Source: Sutcliffiella cohnii | GTDB taxonomy: Bacteria > Bacillota > Bacilli > Bacillales > Bacillaceae_I | Direction of reading: 5' to 3' | Assembly (NCBI RefSeq): GCF_002250055.1 | Contig: NZ_CP018866.1 | Coordinates: forward strand, 1,852,501-1,916,500 | Length of the DNA stretch: 64,000 bases | Shown here: piece by piece, positions 9,476 through 18,722 of the stretch | Layout of the letters: each line of letters begins with the position of its first letter | How positions within the stretch are numbered: position 1 is the stretch's first letter | Program-made: the position numbers and the translations under genes | The notes under the pieces: model-generated | Databases searched by the model: none | What the model was told of the DNA's origin: nothing | What the model saw: the letters and a program-made list of their open reading frames with translations, nothing else

Positions 9476-9787
9476 TTATGAATCAAAACTTTAGGGAATA
9501 TATATAAAAGTCCAAGTATTGATGTTGTTGATAGAGTTTAGTAAGCGGTGAGAAATTGAAAATACTGTCAAATAATGTCCATATATAACGTTAAAAAACT
9601 GCTTACAACCGTTTAGATTAACTGTATAGTTGGAAGTGTAAGGGAACGAAAGAACATTAAGCTTTACATGCAAATGAATCTATTGTTAGAACATTGTGAA
9701 TTTTCTTTACGTTTTTCCGCCCTTATGGTATTTTAAAGGTATGAAGTAGAAAATTTTCTATTGGATGAAGCCAAGGGAGTGATAGTG

Positions 9788-10423
9788 ATGAAAGTTCGTT
9801 ATAATTTTGTTTCTAAATTTGATGTTCAATATTGTGAACCGACTTTTACTGTGAAAGAAGCTTATGAAAAAGTGAAAGAATCTGGATACCGTTGCATACC
9901 AGTTTTATCAAATAACGGGCGTAAATTTAGTGGTTTTATTTACAAAGTGCATTTACTAGATTATTTATATGAGCAAAAAGGGAAAGAAAATGATCCTATT
10001 ACGTCCCTCGTTCAAAATGAAGATGCATTTATTTATGAAGAAGACTCATTCTTTAAAGCGTTCTTCACAATAAAAAGATTACCTTTTATTGCTGTTTTAA
10101 ATGAAAAGGAAGAATTTCTCGGTATACTTACACATGCAAATGTGATGGATGTGTTGGCTGACTCGTTCGGAATGAAAACTGGCGGTCATACGCTTACAAT
10201 AGCTACAATTGAACATAAAGGGGCTATTAAAGATTTAGTTACATTGTTAAAAGAAGTGAACATTGACGGTATGCTCACACTAGACAATGGTGAGAAATAT
10301 TTACGTAGAATTATTGTAAACTTACCTGCGGAATTAACGAAAGCCGAAGTACAAAGGTTAGTAAAGAAAATAGAAGAAAAAGAATTTCGTGTTACACATG
10401 TAGATGAAATAGATATAGAATAA
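9788..10423 (+). CDS. CBS-domain pair plus ACT-like domain protein (CbpA-like)
   Basis: A cytoplasmic protein of 211 residues with two CBS motifs (about residues 5-55 and 70-125) and a C-terminal region of betaalphabeta ACT character from about residue 135. This CBS-ACT layout resembles the Listeria c-di-AMP-binding protein CbpA, so ligand sensing, perhaps of c-di-AMP, is a reasonable inference but not shown. A TTG at 9761 is in frame, yet AAGGGAG at 9773-9779 points to ATG 9788. It is monocistronic. Confidence 0.75.
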   Translation: MKVRYNFVSKFDVQYCEPTFTVKEAYEKVKESGYRCIPVLSNNGRKFSGFIYKVHLLDYLYEQKGKENDPITSLVQNEDAFIYEEDSFFKAFFTIKRLPFIAVLNEKEEFLGILTHANVMDVLADSFGMKTGGHTLTIATIEHKGAIKDLVTLLKEVNIDGMLTLDNGEKYLRRIIVNLPAELTKAEVQRLVKKIEEKEFRVTHVDEIDIE

Positions 10424-10429
10424 TCATAT

Positions 10430-10466
10430 GAAAAAAAGGTTGCCAATTATTTGGCAACCTTTTTCG
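10430..10466. terminator. Bidirectional terminator between convergent genes
   Basis: A long stem AAAAAGGTTGCC/GGCAACCTTTTT serves both the CBS gene and the convergent gene at 10473. Confidence 0.9.
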
Positions 10467-10472
10467 ATATAT

Positions 10473-11249
10473 TTAATACGGATTTAATATTTCTTTATCA
10501 ACTAATAGTTCAGAGAGTGTTACTGTTTCAGCTTTTTTCTTTACCATTGGAATGTACTGCTTTAATACAGAAGCTGTTTTATCCCCAGCAACTCCAACAT
10601 GCCCAATAGCAATTATTGTTTCTTTTTTGTCGATATCTTTTAACAGTTTGTTTGCTTGTCTTTCGATATGTTGAATACTATATATTTCATCAAAGAAGAG
10701 CTCATTTTCTAAATAGGGGACACCAAGTTCAGATGCAACTTCCGCAACGACGCTCTTTCCACTCGTTTTACTATCTAAATAGTATAAACCTCGTTCTTTA
10801 CAAATAGTTAGTATTATTCTCATAATATGTTCATTTGAAGTTACCTTCGATCCCATATGATTATTGATTCCGACAGCATGAGGAACTGCATCAATCGCAT
10901 CGTTCACTCTTTTTATTATTTCTTCATCAGAGAGATCTGTTGTAATAGCACCAGGTCCTAACCAGCTTCTTTTACCTTTCACGGGCTCCATTGGCAAATG
11001 AAGAATAACTTCGTGACCGAGCTCATGTGCCATAATCGCATCCTCTTCAGTTGTAGGTAAAAATGGCATAACAGCAACTGTTAAATGTACTGGTAAGTTT
11101 AATATTTGTTTTGTACCTTTCATGTTATTACCAAAATCATCAATAACAATAGCGACTCGTTTATCTATTTCTTCACCGTTTACAAATTGACTACTTAAAA
11201 AAGAGGTAAATAAAAAGCAAATAGTTAGAAGAAACATCTTATATTTCAT
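10473..11249 (-). CDS. Divergent polysaccharide deacetylase (YibQ family), secreted
   Basis: A 258-residue protein with an N-terminal hydrophobic signal (residues 5-22) and a body containing IVIDDFGNN, LTVAVMPF, HEVILHLPMEP and GINNHMGSK, characteristic of the divergent polysaccharide deacetylase (DUF610/YibQ) family. Chemistry in this family is not well established. The reading frame continues upstream to 11360, but AGGAGA just before ATG 11249 and the signal peptide fix the start there. Confidence 0.85.
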   Translation of the reverse strand: MKYKMFLLTICFLFTSFLSSQFVNGEEIDKRVAIVIDDFGNNMKGTKQILNLPVHLTVAVMPFLPTTEEDAIMAHELGHEVILHLPMEPVKGKRSWLGPGAITTDLSDEEIIKRVNDAIDAVPHAVGINNHMGSKVTSNEHIMRIILTICKERGLYYLDSKTSGKSVVAEVASELGVPYLENELFFDEIYSIQHIERQANKLLKDIDKKETIIAIGHVGVAGDKTASVLKQYIPMVKKKAETVTLSELLVDKEILNPY

Positions 11250-11456
11250 AACAATTCTCCTGTCGACAAAAAGTGATGTTTGTATATATATCAACAAAAA
11301 TTTTATTTTTATTGTGTGGACTTTTCGCATAAAGATACAAGATGTACAAAAAAACTTCATAAATATTTTGTCTAATATTGCGATTGTGTTTACTTATGTT
11401 GAATTTTTTGTAATAATGCGATAGGAGAGTTTGGGGATGAAAGGGAGAGAGTAAAA

Positions 11457-11657
11457 TTGACTCAGGACAAAAACATGGATTGTTTACTAGTTGAAATAAA
11501 TAAACAGAGAGAATCCATGATAACTGTTGCTAACAAAACAGGTATAGAAAGTGAACAAACGATAAAATGCAGCCAGCATTTAGATCAATTAATATATGAA
11601 TACCAAAAGAGACAAGTAAAAGAGAAAAGACAAAAAACTAGCTACTATTTACGATGA
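11457..11657 (+). CDS. Spo0E-like aspartyl-phosphate phosphatase
   Basis: A 66-residue two-helix protein with the Spo0E signature SQHLDQLIYEYQ, in which the SQ.LD motif contacts the active-site aspartyl phosphate of Spo0A. The family dephosphorylates Spo0A~P and delays sporulation. TTG start after AAGGGAGAGAG. It is very like a second, shorter copy at 46340-46501. Confidence 0.85.
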   Translation: MTQDKNMDCLLVEINKQRESMITVANKTGIESEQTIKCSQHLDQLIYEYQKRQVKEKRQKTSYYLR

Positions 11658-11687
11658 AAAACACCGATTTTCAACCGGTGTTAAAAA
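11657..11687. terminator. Bidirectional terminator, spo0E-like gene and ZIP gene
   Basis: AACACCG and CGGTGTT pair with A and T runs on both sides. Confidence 0.8.
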
Positions 11688-12412
11688 ATTTGAATTAAGA
11701 AAATCATAAATAATACTCCAATGATAAACGTATAGGTAGATAACCTTTCGTTTCCATCACCATGACTTTCAGGAATTAACTCCTTGTAAATAATAAACAA
11801 CATTGCCCCGGCTGCAAAAGCTAAACCGTAAGGAACTAACCATGAAACAGAAGTGGTTAAATAGAATCCTAGAAAAGCCATCGGAATTTCTACAGCGCCA
11901 GTTAATGTTGCGACAACTAATGCCTTCCACCTTTGAATACGCTGCTGAATTAAAAACAGTGCTACTAATAGCCCTTCTGGTGCGTTTTGTAATCCAATTG
12001 CAAGCGCAATTAAGTTTCCAGTCCCTTCTGAATCTGATGCATAACTAACACCAACAGACAAGCCTTCCGGAATATTGTGTAGCGTAATTGCTGCTATAAT
12101 TAACATAGCTTTTTGATCGAATTTAATCCCGCTTTTATTATGCTCTAAATCAATATGAGGAATGAATTTTTCAAGTAAATTTAAAACGTAAACACCTAAT
12201 AAAACCCCAACTATTACTTGAACAATCCCACCGTATTGTAACGCTTCTGGAATTAAGCTCATCATCGCAGCTGCCATCATAATACCAGCAGTAAATGCTA
12301 GCATCATATCCCTAGAACGATGAGATATGCTTTTCGGTAATAATAAAATAAGAAGTGCACCAAGCCCAGTTGACAATGCAGCTAAAGTGCTACCTATAAG
12401 TGCTTCAATCAT
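11681..12412 (-). CDS. ZIP-family metal transporter
   Basis: A membrane protein of 243 residues with about eight transmembrane segments. The two ZIP metal motifs HNIPEGLSVG and QNAPEGLLVA lie in adjacent helices; in the second the usual His is Gln. The family imports Zn or other divalent metals into the cytoplasm (ZupT/GufA-type). GGAAAGGAAG precedes the ATG. No Zur or MntR box was recognised upstream. Confidence 0.9.
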   Translation of the reverse strand: MIEALIGSTLAALSTGLGALLILLLPKSISHRSRDMMLAFTAGIMMAAAMMSLIPEALQYGGIVQVIVGVLLGVYVLNLLEKFIPHIDLEHNKSGIKFDQKAMLIIAAITLHNIPEGLSVGVSYASDSEGTGNLIALAIGLQNAPEGLLVALFLIQQRIQRWKALVVATLTGAVEIPMAFLGFYLTTSVSWLVPYGLAFAAGAMLFIIYKELIPESHGDGNERLSTYTFIIGVLFMIFLIQIF

Positions 12413-12608
12413 GTATTACTTCCTTTCCATCCTTGTTAGGGAAACAATATGAACTTTTTATCTTCTATAAGGAGGCGACTTACTTATATAAATATATTCT
12501 AATGTAAAGCGGCTATGCTCATTATATACTTCTCACAGACAAACATAAAGTTGAAGATATTATAGCAAAATAGGAACAAGTAAAAAAACAATTATTATTC
12601 GACAAATG

Positions 12609-12684
12609 TTAACAGTGAGTTATGTAAGCGTTTTTAATTATATATCAATGTAATGGTTAACAATTTATTAAGAAATTGTAAAAA
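12609..12684 (+). promoter_or_regulatory. Candidate PhoP boxes upstream of phnD
   Basis: Hexamers repeat with an 11-bp period: TTAACA (12609)-N5-TTATGT-N5-TTTTTA, and again TTAACA (12657)-N5-TTAAGA (12668)-N5-TAAAAA (12679). PhoP of Bacillus binds direct repeats of TT(A/T/C)ACA spaced by about 5 bp. A TATAAT -10 lies at 12723-12728, downstream of the second cluster. The first half of the 12413-12771 gap shows nothing else. Confidence 0.5.
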
Positions 12685-12771
12685 ATACGAAAAAAGTGTA
12701 GCGTTATTTCGACAATACAGGGTATAATTCTATTTGTGTGAAAAATTAAATTACATAGGGGGAAAAATCAC

Positions 12772-13728
12772 ATGAAAAAATTACTAACTGTAATGTTAGT
12801 GGCGATTTTAGCAGTTGCTCTAGCTGCATGTGGAACTTCTAACAATGGCAACAACGCTGGAACAAACAATGCAGGCACAAACAATGGTGCTGGTTCTGGG
12901 GAAGAAGCGGGTACGGAAAAACCTGATAAACTTATTATGGGATTTGTACCATCTACTGAATCTGACAAAATTGCAGACACGGTTGAGCCTTTAGCTGAAA
13001 GATTATCTGAAATTCTTGGTGTTGAAGTCGAAGGATCCGTTATGACAAACTACACAGCTTTAGTTGAAGCGATGGGTAGTGGAAAAGTACATATCGGATT
13101 TGTACCAACATTCGCTTACATCCAAGCTAATGAGCGTTATGATATCGAAGTTATTTTAAAATCTATTCGTAACGGTTCATCTTCTTACAAGGCGCAATAT
13201 TTAGTTCGTGCTGATTCTGGAATCGAATCATTCGCAGATTTAGAAGGTAAAATTTGGGCGTTTGGTGATATTACGTCTACAAGTGGATTTTTATTCCCAG
13301 CAGTACAATTAATGCAAGAATTTGATATTGATTCTACAGATGCATTACAACAAGACTTTTTCGCACAAACAGTTGCTGTAGGTTCTCATGACAATGCTGC
13401 TTTAACAGTTTTAGATGGAGATGCTGACGTTGCAACAACTTTTGACGATGTTCGAGATGTATTAGAAGCTGACTATCCAGAGGTAAAAGAAGAGCTAGTA
13501 GTATTAGGATATACTGATCCTATTCCTAACGATACTATTTCTGTTATTCCTTCTTTAGATCCTGCATTTGTTGAAGAAATCAAACAAGCTTTCTTAAGCT
13601 TCAATGATGATGAAGAAATGATTGAAATTATGAATGATGTTTACCGTTGGACTGGTATTGATGAAGCATCTGACGAAGAATATGACATCGTTCGTGACGT
13701 TGCAAGACTAACAGGTTACGAAGGTTAA
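12772..13728 (+). CDS. phnD: Phosphonate/phosphite-type ABC transporter substrate-binding lipoprotein
   Basis: A 318-residue lipoprotein (lipobox LAAC at residues 17-20), then an Asn/Gly linker with AGTNNAGTNN, then a PhnD-type periplasmic-binding fold (LIMGFVPSTESDKIAD, MGSGKVHIGFVPTFAY, GDITSTSGFLFPA). The protein captures phosphonate, phosphite or a similar compound at the outer membrane face. GGGGGA precedes ATG. A terminator-like hairpin separates it from phnC, as usual when the binding protein is made in excess. Confidence 0.93.
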   Translation: MKKLLTVMLVAILAVALAACGTSNNGNNAGTNNAGTNNGAGSGEEAGTEKPDKLIMGFVPSTESDKIADTVEPLAERLSEILGVEVEGSVMTNYTALVEAMGSGKVHIGFVPTFAYIQANERYDIEVILKSIRNGSSSYKAQYLVRADSGIESFADLEGKIWAFGDITSTSGFLFPAVQLMQEFDIDSTDALQQDFFAQTVAVGSHDNAALTVLDGDADVATTFDDVRDVLEADYPEVKEELVVLGYTDPIPNDTISVIPSLDPAFVEEIKQAFLSFNDDEEMIEIMNDVYRWTGIDEASDEEYDIVRDVARLTGYEG

Positions 13729-13749
13729 TAACTTCTGTTTAGGTAAGGT

Positions 13750-13779
13750 TGGGGGGAAGCTTGCTTCCTCCTTTTTTCT
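13750..13779 (+). terminator. Attenuating terminator between phnD and phnC
   Basis: GGGGGGAAGC and GCTTCCTCC pair, followed by six T residues. The remaining part of the phnD-phnC gap shows no gene. Confidence 0.75.
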
Positions 13780-14011
13780 TGGATTTTTAGAAAGTTCTTT
13801 CAATCCAAAAAACTTTAAGCGAGACAATGGCAAACGATTGTATAAATGGTTTAAAGGAAAGTTATTATTGGGCGCCACAATCCAACGGTTCATATACTCA
13901 CTAAAGATTTTATGTTTAGTAGAACTTTTATGTATCGTTAAGATGATGGCGCTCATTTCATAACTGTTGATGTTCTAATGATATTTCCAACATGGAGGGG
14001 TACGTAATAAA

Positions 14012-14782
14012 ATGATAGAGTTTAAAGATATATCACTTGTATATCCGAATGGTACGCAAGGGTTAAAAGACATTAATGTAAAAATCAATGAGGGTGAATT
14101 CGTTGTAATTGTCGGATTATCTGGTGCTGGTAAATCTACATTTATTAGAAGTATAAATCGACTCGTTACTCCAACAGATGGAGAGCTTATAGTTGACGGA
14201 GAAAATATTTTAACATATAACGGTAGAGACTTAAGAAGGCTTCGTACAAAAATAGGTATGATATTCCAGAACTACAATTTAGTAAAACGTTCTTCTGTTA
14301 TGAAAAATGTTATCGCAGGAAGATTAGGACACACTGGTACGTTAAGAAGTATCTTTAACTTATATTCCAAAGAAGATATTGGATTAGCGTACGAGAGTTT
14401 AAAACGTGTAAACATTGAAGAAAAAATATATAATCGTGCGGATGAACTAAGTGGTGGTCAGCAGCAACGTGTAAGTATTGCACGTGTGTTAACACAAAAG
14501 CCGAAATATTTACTAGCGGACGAGCCGGTATCAAGTTTAGACCCTCCGACAGCTCATCAAGTTATGACCTATTTAAAACAAATCAATAAAGAAGACAATA
14601 TTACAACAATAGTTAACCTCCACTTTATTGATATGGCGATGGAATTTGCGGATCGTATTATCGGTATGAGAGCAGGAGAAGTGGTGTTCGATGGGCCTGC
14701 ATCAACTGTGACAGAGAAGACGTTCGAAGAGATTTACGGCCGTGCCATTCGTGAGGATGACATGGTGGGAGGTCAAGATTAA
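14012..14782 (+). CDS. phnC: Phosphonate-type ABC transporter ATPase
   Basis: A 256-residue ABC ATPase with Walker A GLSGAGKST, signature LSGGQQQRVSIARV and Walker B LLADEPVSSLDP. It energises the PhnE permeases. AGGGG ribosome binding site; TAATG overlap with the next permease. Confidence 0.94.
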   Translation: MIEFKDISLVYPNGTQGLKDINVKINEGEFVVIVGLSGAGKSTFIRSINRLVTPTDGELIVDGENILTYNGRDLRRLRTKIGMIFQNYNLVKRSSVMKNVIAGRLGHTGTLRSIFNLYSKEDIGLAYESLKRVNIEEKIYNRADELSGGQQQRVSIARVLTQKPKYLLADEPVSSLDPPTAHQVMTYLKQINKEDNITTIVNLHFIDMAMEFADRIIGMRAGEVVFDGPASTVTEKTFEEIYGRAIREDDMVGGQD

Positions 14783-15594
14783 TGATGAATGAGAAACAAA
14801 TGAAGGAGAAAGTGCAACCTAAAAGTATTACTTCTCCAGATTTGAAGCGAAAAACAACATTAGTCTTCATCGTTGTAGCTGCTCTATATTTATATAGTAC
14901 TTACAAAACTGAATCTACATTGCCTGAGTTTATAAAAAGTTTCCCAAGAATGATTGAAATGTTTGGAGGCTTCTTTCCTCCAAATTTAGAATATGTAAGT
15001 AGGGTTATTCCGGCATTGGTTGAAACTTTTTACATGGCTATAATAGCTACCACCATCTCAACTTTATTAACAATACCTTTCTGCCTACTTGCGGCAAGAA
15101 ACATTAATACAAATAAAATTACGAACCAAATTACTAGATTCTTTCTAAATATCATTCGTACAATTCCGGATATTATTTTAGCGGTAGTATTCGTCGGTGT
15201 TTTCGGTATTGGGGCATTTCCAGGTATTATAGCGTTAATCTTTTTCTCTTTAGGGATTTTAGCTAAACTATTAAGTGATACGTTAGAAACAATTGATATG
15301 CAGCCACTCGATGCGATGCGTGCGTCCGGAGCGAATTCATTACAAACAATATGGTACGGTGTGGTTCCACAAATTTTACCACAGTTTGTATCTTTTTCCC
15401 TTTATGTGTTTGAAATAAATATACGTGCATCAGTTGTACTAGGTTTAGTAGGTGCTGGTGGTATCGGTTTATTATTAGACCAACAACTAAAATGGTTCCG
15501 CTATGATAATGTTATGATGCTCATTATCGTTATCTTTTTTGTAGTAGTTATTATAGAATATATTAGCTCGAAAATAAGGGAGGCGATTGTATAA
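14782..15594 (+). CDS. phnE: Phosphonate-type ABC transporter permease 1
   Basis: A 270-residue inner-membrane permease with about six helices and the BPD coupling loop (DAMRASGANSLQTIWYGVVPQ). It forms the channel with the next gene. ATG overlaps the phnC stop; a second ATG follows immediately at 14785. Confidence 0.93.
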   Translation: MMNEKQMKEKVQPKSITSPDLKRKTTLVFIVVAALYLYSTYKTESTLPEFIKSFPRMIEMFGGFFPPNLEYVSRVIPALVETFYMAIIATTISTLLTIPFCLLAARNINTNKITNQITRFFLNIIRTIPDIILAVVFVGVFGIGAFPGIIALIFFSLGILAKLLSDTLETIDMQPLDAMRASGANSLQTIWYGVVPQILPQFVSFSLYVFEINIRASVVLGLVGAGGIGLLLDQQLKWFRYDNVMMLIIVIFFVVVIIEYISSKIREAIV

Positions 15595-16394
15595 TGCGCT
15601 ACGAATTACCTCCTAAAAAGAAAATATCTACAAGTAAGAAATTAAAATACACAACGATTGCAATCGCTATAATTGCAATATTTTTTGTTACATTTACTCA
15701 AATTAATATTAACTGGGAACGAATTTTTAGTGACAGGACGATTAATAACTTTTCTCGAGTTATTCCACAATTATTTTCACCAGATTGGTCTACTTTTGGT
15801 AAAGTAATGGAGAAAATGGTGGAAACAGTATTTATTGCTTATGCAGGAGCATTAATGGCCTCCATTATAGCTGTACCAATGGCGTTTTTAGCTGCTAGAA
15901 ATATGTTCCGTTTCCGTATCATTAGTTCGTTAGGTAAATGGCTGTTAGACGCTGTCCGCGCATTCCCTGAACTAGTGTTTGCGATTATTTTCGTTGCAAC
16001 CGTTGGGCCAGGACCGTTCGCAGGTGTATTAGCCATTGCGATCAACTCAACAGGGATGTTAGGGAAACTTTATTCAGAAGTTATTGAATCAATAGATATG
16101 AAAGTGGTAGAGGCGATGGAAGCAAATGGGGCGAATAAAACTCAAGTTTTCTTCTATGGTATTCTTCCTCAAGTAATACCTGAATTTTTATCTTACGCAA
16201 TTTACCGCTTTGAAGTAGACGTCCGTGCTTCATCTGTTTTAGGTATTGTAGGTGCAGGTGGTATTGGGTTCCTTATTACAATTGCCGTTGCAAATAGAAA
16301 CTGGGATGAAGTAGGGATGATATTATTAGTAATTATTATCGTCGTAACGATAATTGATTACATTTCTTCCTTCATTCGCAAACGTCTAGTTTAA
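15594..16394 (+). CDS. phnE: Phosphonate-type ABC transporter permease 2
   Basis: A 266-residue paralogue of the preceding permease, with coupling loop EAMEANGANKTQVFFYGILPQ and the same VGAGGIGF segment. Two PhnE copies in tandem are common in Firmicutes and make a heterodimeric channel. Start codon overlaps the previous stop (TAATG). Confidence 0.93.
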   Translation: MRYELPPKKKISTSKKLKYTTIAIAIIAIFFVTFTQININWERIFSDRTINNFSRVIPQLFSPDWSTFGKVMEKMVETVFIAYAGALMASIIAVPMAFLAARNMFRFRIISSLGKWLLDAVRAFPELVFAIIFVATVGPGPFAGVLAIAINSTGMLGKLYSEVIESIDMKVVEAMEANGANKTQVFFYGILPQVIPEFLSYAIYRFEVDVRASSVLGIVGAGGIGFLITIAVANRNWDEVGMILLVIIIVVTIIDYISSFIRKRLV

Positions 16395-16421
16395 CGAGAT
16401 ACACTATTTCTAATAATAGAT

Positions 16422-16453
16422 AAACGTAGAGAAATTTTTCTCTACGTTTTCTA
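16422..16453 (+). terminator. Terminator of the phn operon
   Basis: AAACGTAGAGAAA and TTTCTCTACGTTT pair, then a T-rich tail. It partly separates the transporter from the next gene. Confidence 0.85.
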
Positions 16454-16486
16454 TTATAAAAGAAAAAGCTGAAAGAGGGTGGAGTT

Positions 16487-18058
16487 TTGGAAGAGTTAAA
16501 AATAACAATTTTAGAAACTAGCGATGTACATGGAAACGTACTACCGATAAATTACGGCAATAATGAAGAAGAGAATCTCGGTTTAGCGAAACTAGCTACC
16601 GTTATAAAAGACGAGCGAGACCTTTCAAAAAACGTTATTTTAATTGATAATGGAGATTTAATACAAGGTACACCATTTACATATCATTACGTAAAGAAAA
16701 TGAAAAAAGAACGAAATCCGATGATAGAGATATTAAATAAGTTAAATTATGATGCAGCTATTATTGGGAATCATGAATTTAATTATGGGATGGAAATAAT
16801 TAATGATGCGGTAGAACAGTCTAACTTTCCTTGGTTAAGTGCAAATATTTTAAATGATGAAACGAATGAGCCCTATTTTGGAAACCCATACGTAATAAAA
16901 CAAGTGGAAGAAGTAAAAGTAGCAATTTTAGGCGTTACTACACATTATATTCCTAATTGGGAAAACCCAGATCATATTGAGAAATTAAAGTTTGAAAATG
17001 CATTTGGAGTTACAAAAAAATGGGTAGAGTGGATTCGCAGGAACGAAAAGCCTGACGTCTTGATTGTTAGCTATCATGGTGGTTTTGAATGTGATTTAAA
17101 AACAGGGAAACCAACGGAGACGCTCACTGGTGAAAATGAAGCATACCGTATGTGTAAGGAAATAGAGGGTATTGATCTTTTATTAACAGGGCATCAACAT
17201 CGTGTGATAGCAGACCAAGTTGGTTCTGTACTTGTATTACAGCCTGGATTTAACGGACAATATCTCGGTAAAGCAGAAGTAACCTTATTTAAAAAAGACA
17301 AAAAATGGCAAATACAGTCAAAAAAATGTAGTGTTATTTCTGTTGAGAATACGAATCCTGATATGGAAATTATGAACCTAGCAAAAAAGTATGAAGACGC
17401 TGTTCAACAATGGTTAGACCAACCAATTGGTAAAATTAATGGAGATATGCTCGTAACAGATCCATTGAAACTAAGAATGGAAGATAACCCTTTAATTGAA
17501 TTTATTAATAAAGTTCAAATGTACTATTCAGGAGCATCCATATCTAATACAGCTTTGTTTAATAATACATCACCAGGATTTCCAAAAGATGTTACGATGA
17601 GAGATATCGTGTCAAATTACATATATCCAAATACGTTAAAAGTAATTCGTATAACAGGAAAAGATATAAAAGACGCATTAGAACGTTCTGCTTCCTATTT
17701 TACTTTTGATGAAAATGGTCAATTAACAGTAAATCCTCAATTTTCTACTCCTAAGCCACAACATTATAATTATGATATGTGGGAAGGGATTGAATACGTA
17801 ATGGATGTTCGCAAACCTATCGGTGAAAGAGTGGTCGTGCTTCAAAAAGACGGAGAAACCCTCTCATTAACGGATGAATATAATGTTGTAATGAATAATT
17901 ACCGGGCAGGTGGCGGAGGAGATTATACGATGTTTCAACATAAGGAAGTTGTAAAGGACATTCCTACTGATATGTCAGAGCTAATAGCAAATTATATAAT
18001 GGAACATAAAACGATTGATACTTTAATAAACAATAATTGGAAAGTAGTGTGGAAATAG
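16487..18058 (+). CDS. Cytoplasmic 5'-nucleotidase / 2',3'-cyclic phosphodiesterase family protein
   Basis: A 523-residue two-domain enzyme. The N-terminal metallophosphatase core shows TSDVHGN, DNGDLIQG, GNHEFNYG, SYHGGFE and GHQHRV; the C-terminal nucleotidase domain shows LFNNTSPGFPKD, NTLKVIRITGKDI and NNYRAGGGGDY. There is no signal peptide, unlike secreted relatives, so it should act in the cytoplasm. TTG start after AGAGGGTGG. It follows the phn importer on the same strand, behind a terminator. Confidence 0.85.
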   Translation: MEELKITILETSDVHGNVLPINYGNNEEENLGLAKLATVIKDERDLSKNVILIDNGDLIQGTPFTYHYVKKMKKERNPMIEILNKLNYDAAIIGNHEFNYGMEIINDAVEQSNFPWLSANILNDETNEPYFGNPYVIKQVEEVKVAILGVTTHYIPNWENPDHIEKLKFENAFGVTKKWVEWIRRNEKPDVLIVSYHGGFECDLKTGKPTETLTGENEAYRMCKEIEGIDLLLTGHQHRVIADQVGSVLVLQPGFNGQYLGKAEVTLFKKDKKWQIQSKKCSVISVENTNPDMEIMNLAKKYEDAVQQWLDQPIGKINGDMLVTDPLKLRMEDNPLIEFINKVQMYYSGASISNTALFNNTSPGFPKDVTMRDIVSNYIYPNTLKVIRITGKDIKDALERSASYFTFDENGQLTVNPQFSTPKPQHYNYDMWEGIEYVMDVRKPIGERVVVLQKDGETLSLTDEYNVVMNNYRAGGGGDYTMFQHKEVVKDIPTDMSELIANYIMEHKTIDTLINNNWKVVWK

Positions 18059-18156
18059 TATGAGGTTATGTTTAAATTTTAACAAACAAGTTGACCAATA
18101 GTCCTATTTTCTATAAACTTATAATATTAGATACGTTTGAGAAATGGGTGTTTAAA

Positions 18157-18612
18157 ATGAACGAAAGATATGATATCGATCAAAGTTTAAAACTTTTTAT
18201 CGTTCTTTCAAGAGCTTATCGTACTATTAATGATAAAGCAAATCAGTCTATACAAAGTTTTAATTTAAATCCAACAGAGTTTGCTGTGTTAGAGCTTCTT
18301 TATCATAAAGGTGAGCAACCACTTCAGCAAATAGGTGGGAAAATACTTCTAGCAAGTGGAAGTATAACTTACGTTGTTGATAAATTAGAAGGAAAAGGTT
18401 TATTAGAACGAAAAGCATGTGAAAGTGATAGAAGAGTAACGTTTGCTCATTTAACAGAAAAAGGGAAAGAATTACTTCATGAAATTTTCCCTCAGCATGA
18501 AGAGACGATACACGCTCTATTAGGTGGGTTAACAACAGAAGAAAAAGAAGTTGCAATTTCACTTCTGAAAAAAGTCGGCTATTATGCACAAGACAAAAAA
18601 ACTGATCTATAA
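18157..18612 (+). CDS. MarR-family regulator, MhqR-like
   Basis: A 151-residue winged-helix regulator. The segments NPTEFAVLELLYHKG and LLASGSITYVVDKLE, followed by DRRVTFAHLTEKG, closely resemble Bacillus MhqR (YkvE), which represses quinone/azo-detoxification genes. The open frame extends to 18091, but the GGGTG at 18146-18150 and family alignment favour ATG 18157. It is monocistronic with a terminator. Confidence 0.82.
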   Translation: MNERYDIDQSLKLFIVLSRAYRTINDKANQSIQSFNLNPTEFAVLELLYHKGEQPLQQIGGKILLASGSITYVVDKLEGKGLLERKACESDRRVTFAHLTEKGKELLHEIFPQHEETIHALLGGLTTEEKEVAISLLKKVGYYAQDKKTDL

Positions 18613-18628
18613 AGGTCAGTTTTTTTAT
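18595..18628 (+). terminator. Terminator of the MarR-family gene
   Basis: AAACTGATC and GGTCAGTTT pair, followed by T residues; the stem overlaps the stop codon. Confidence 0.8.
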
Positions 18629-18722
18629 TTGGGAAGAAAAATATATTTTAGCAGGATTTTTTAAAGTCTTTAGCGAAATAGTCGTTTGGGTCAGTTATTA
18701 CATATAGAAGAGGGGTTAAATT

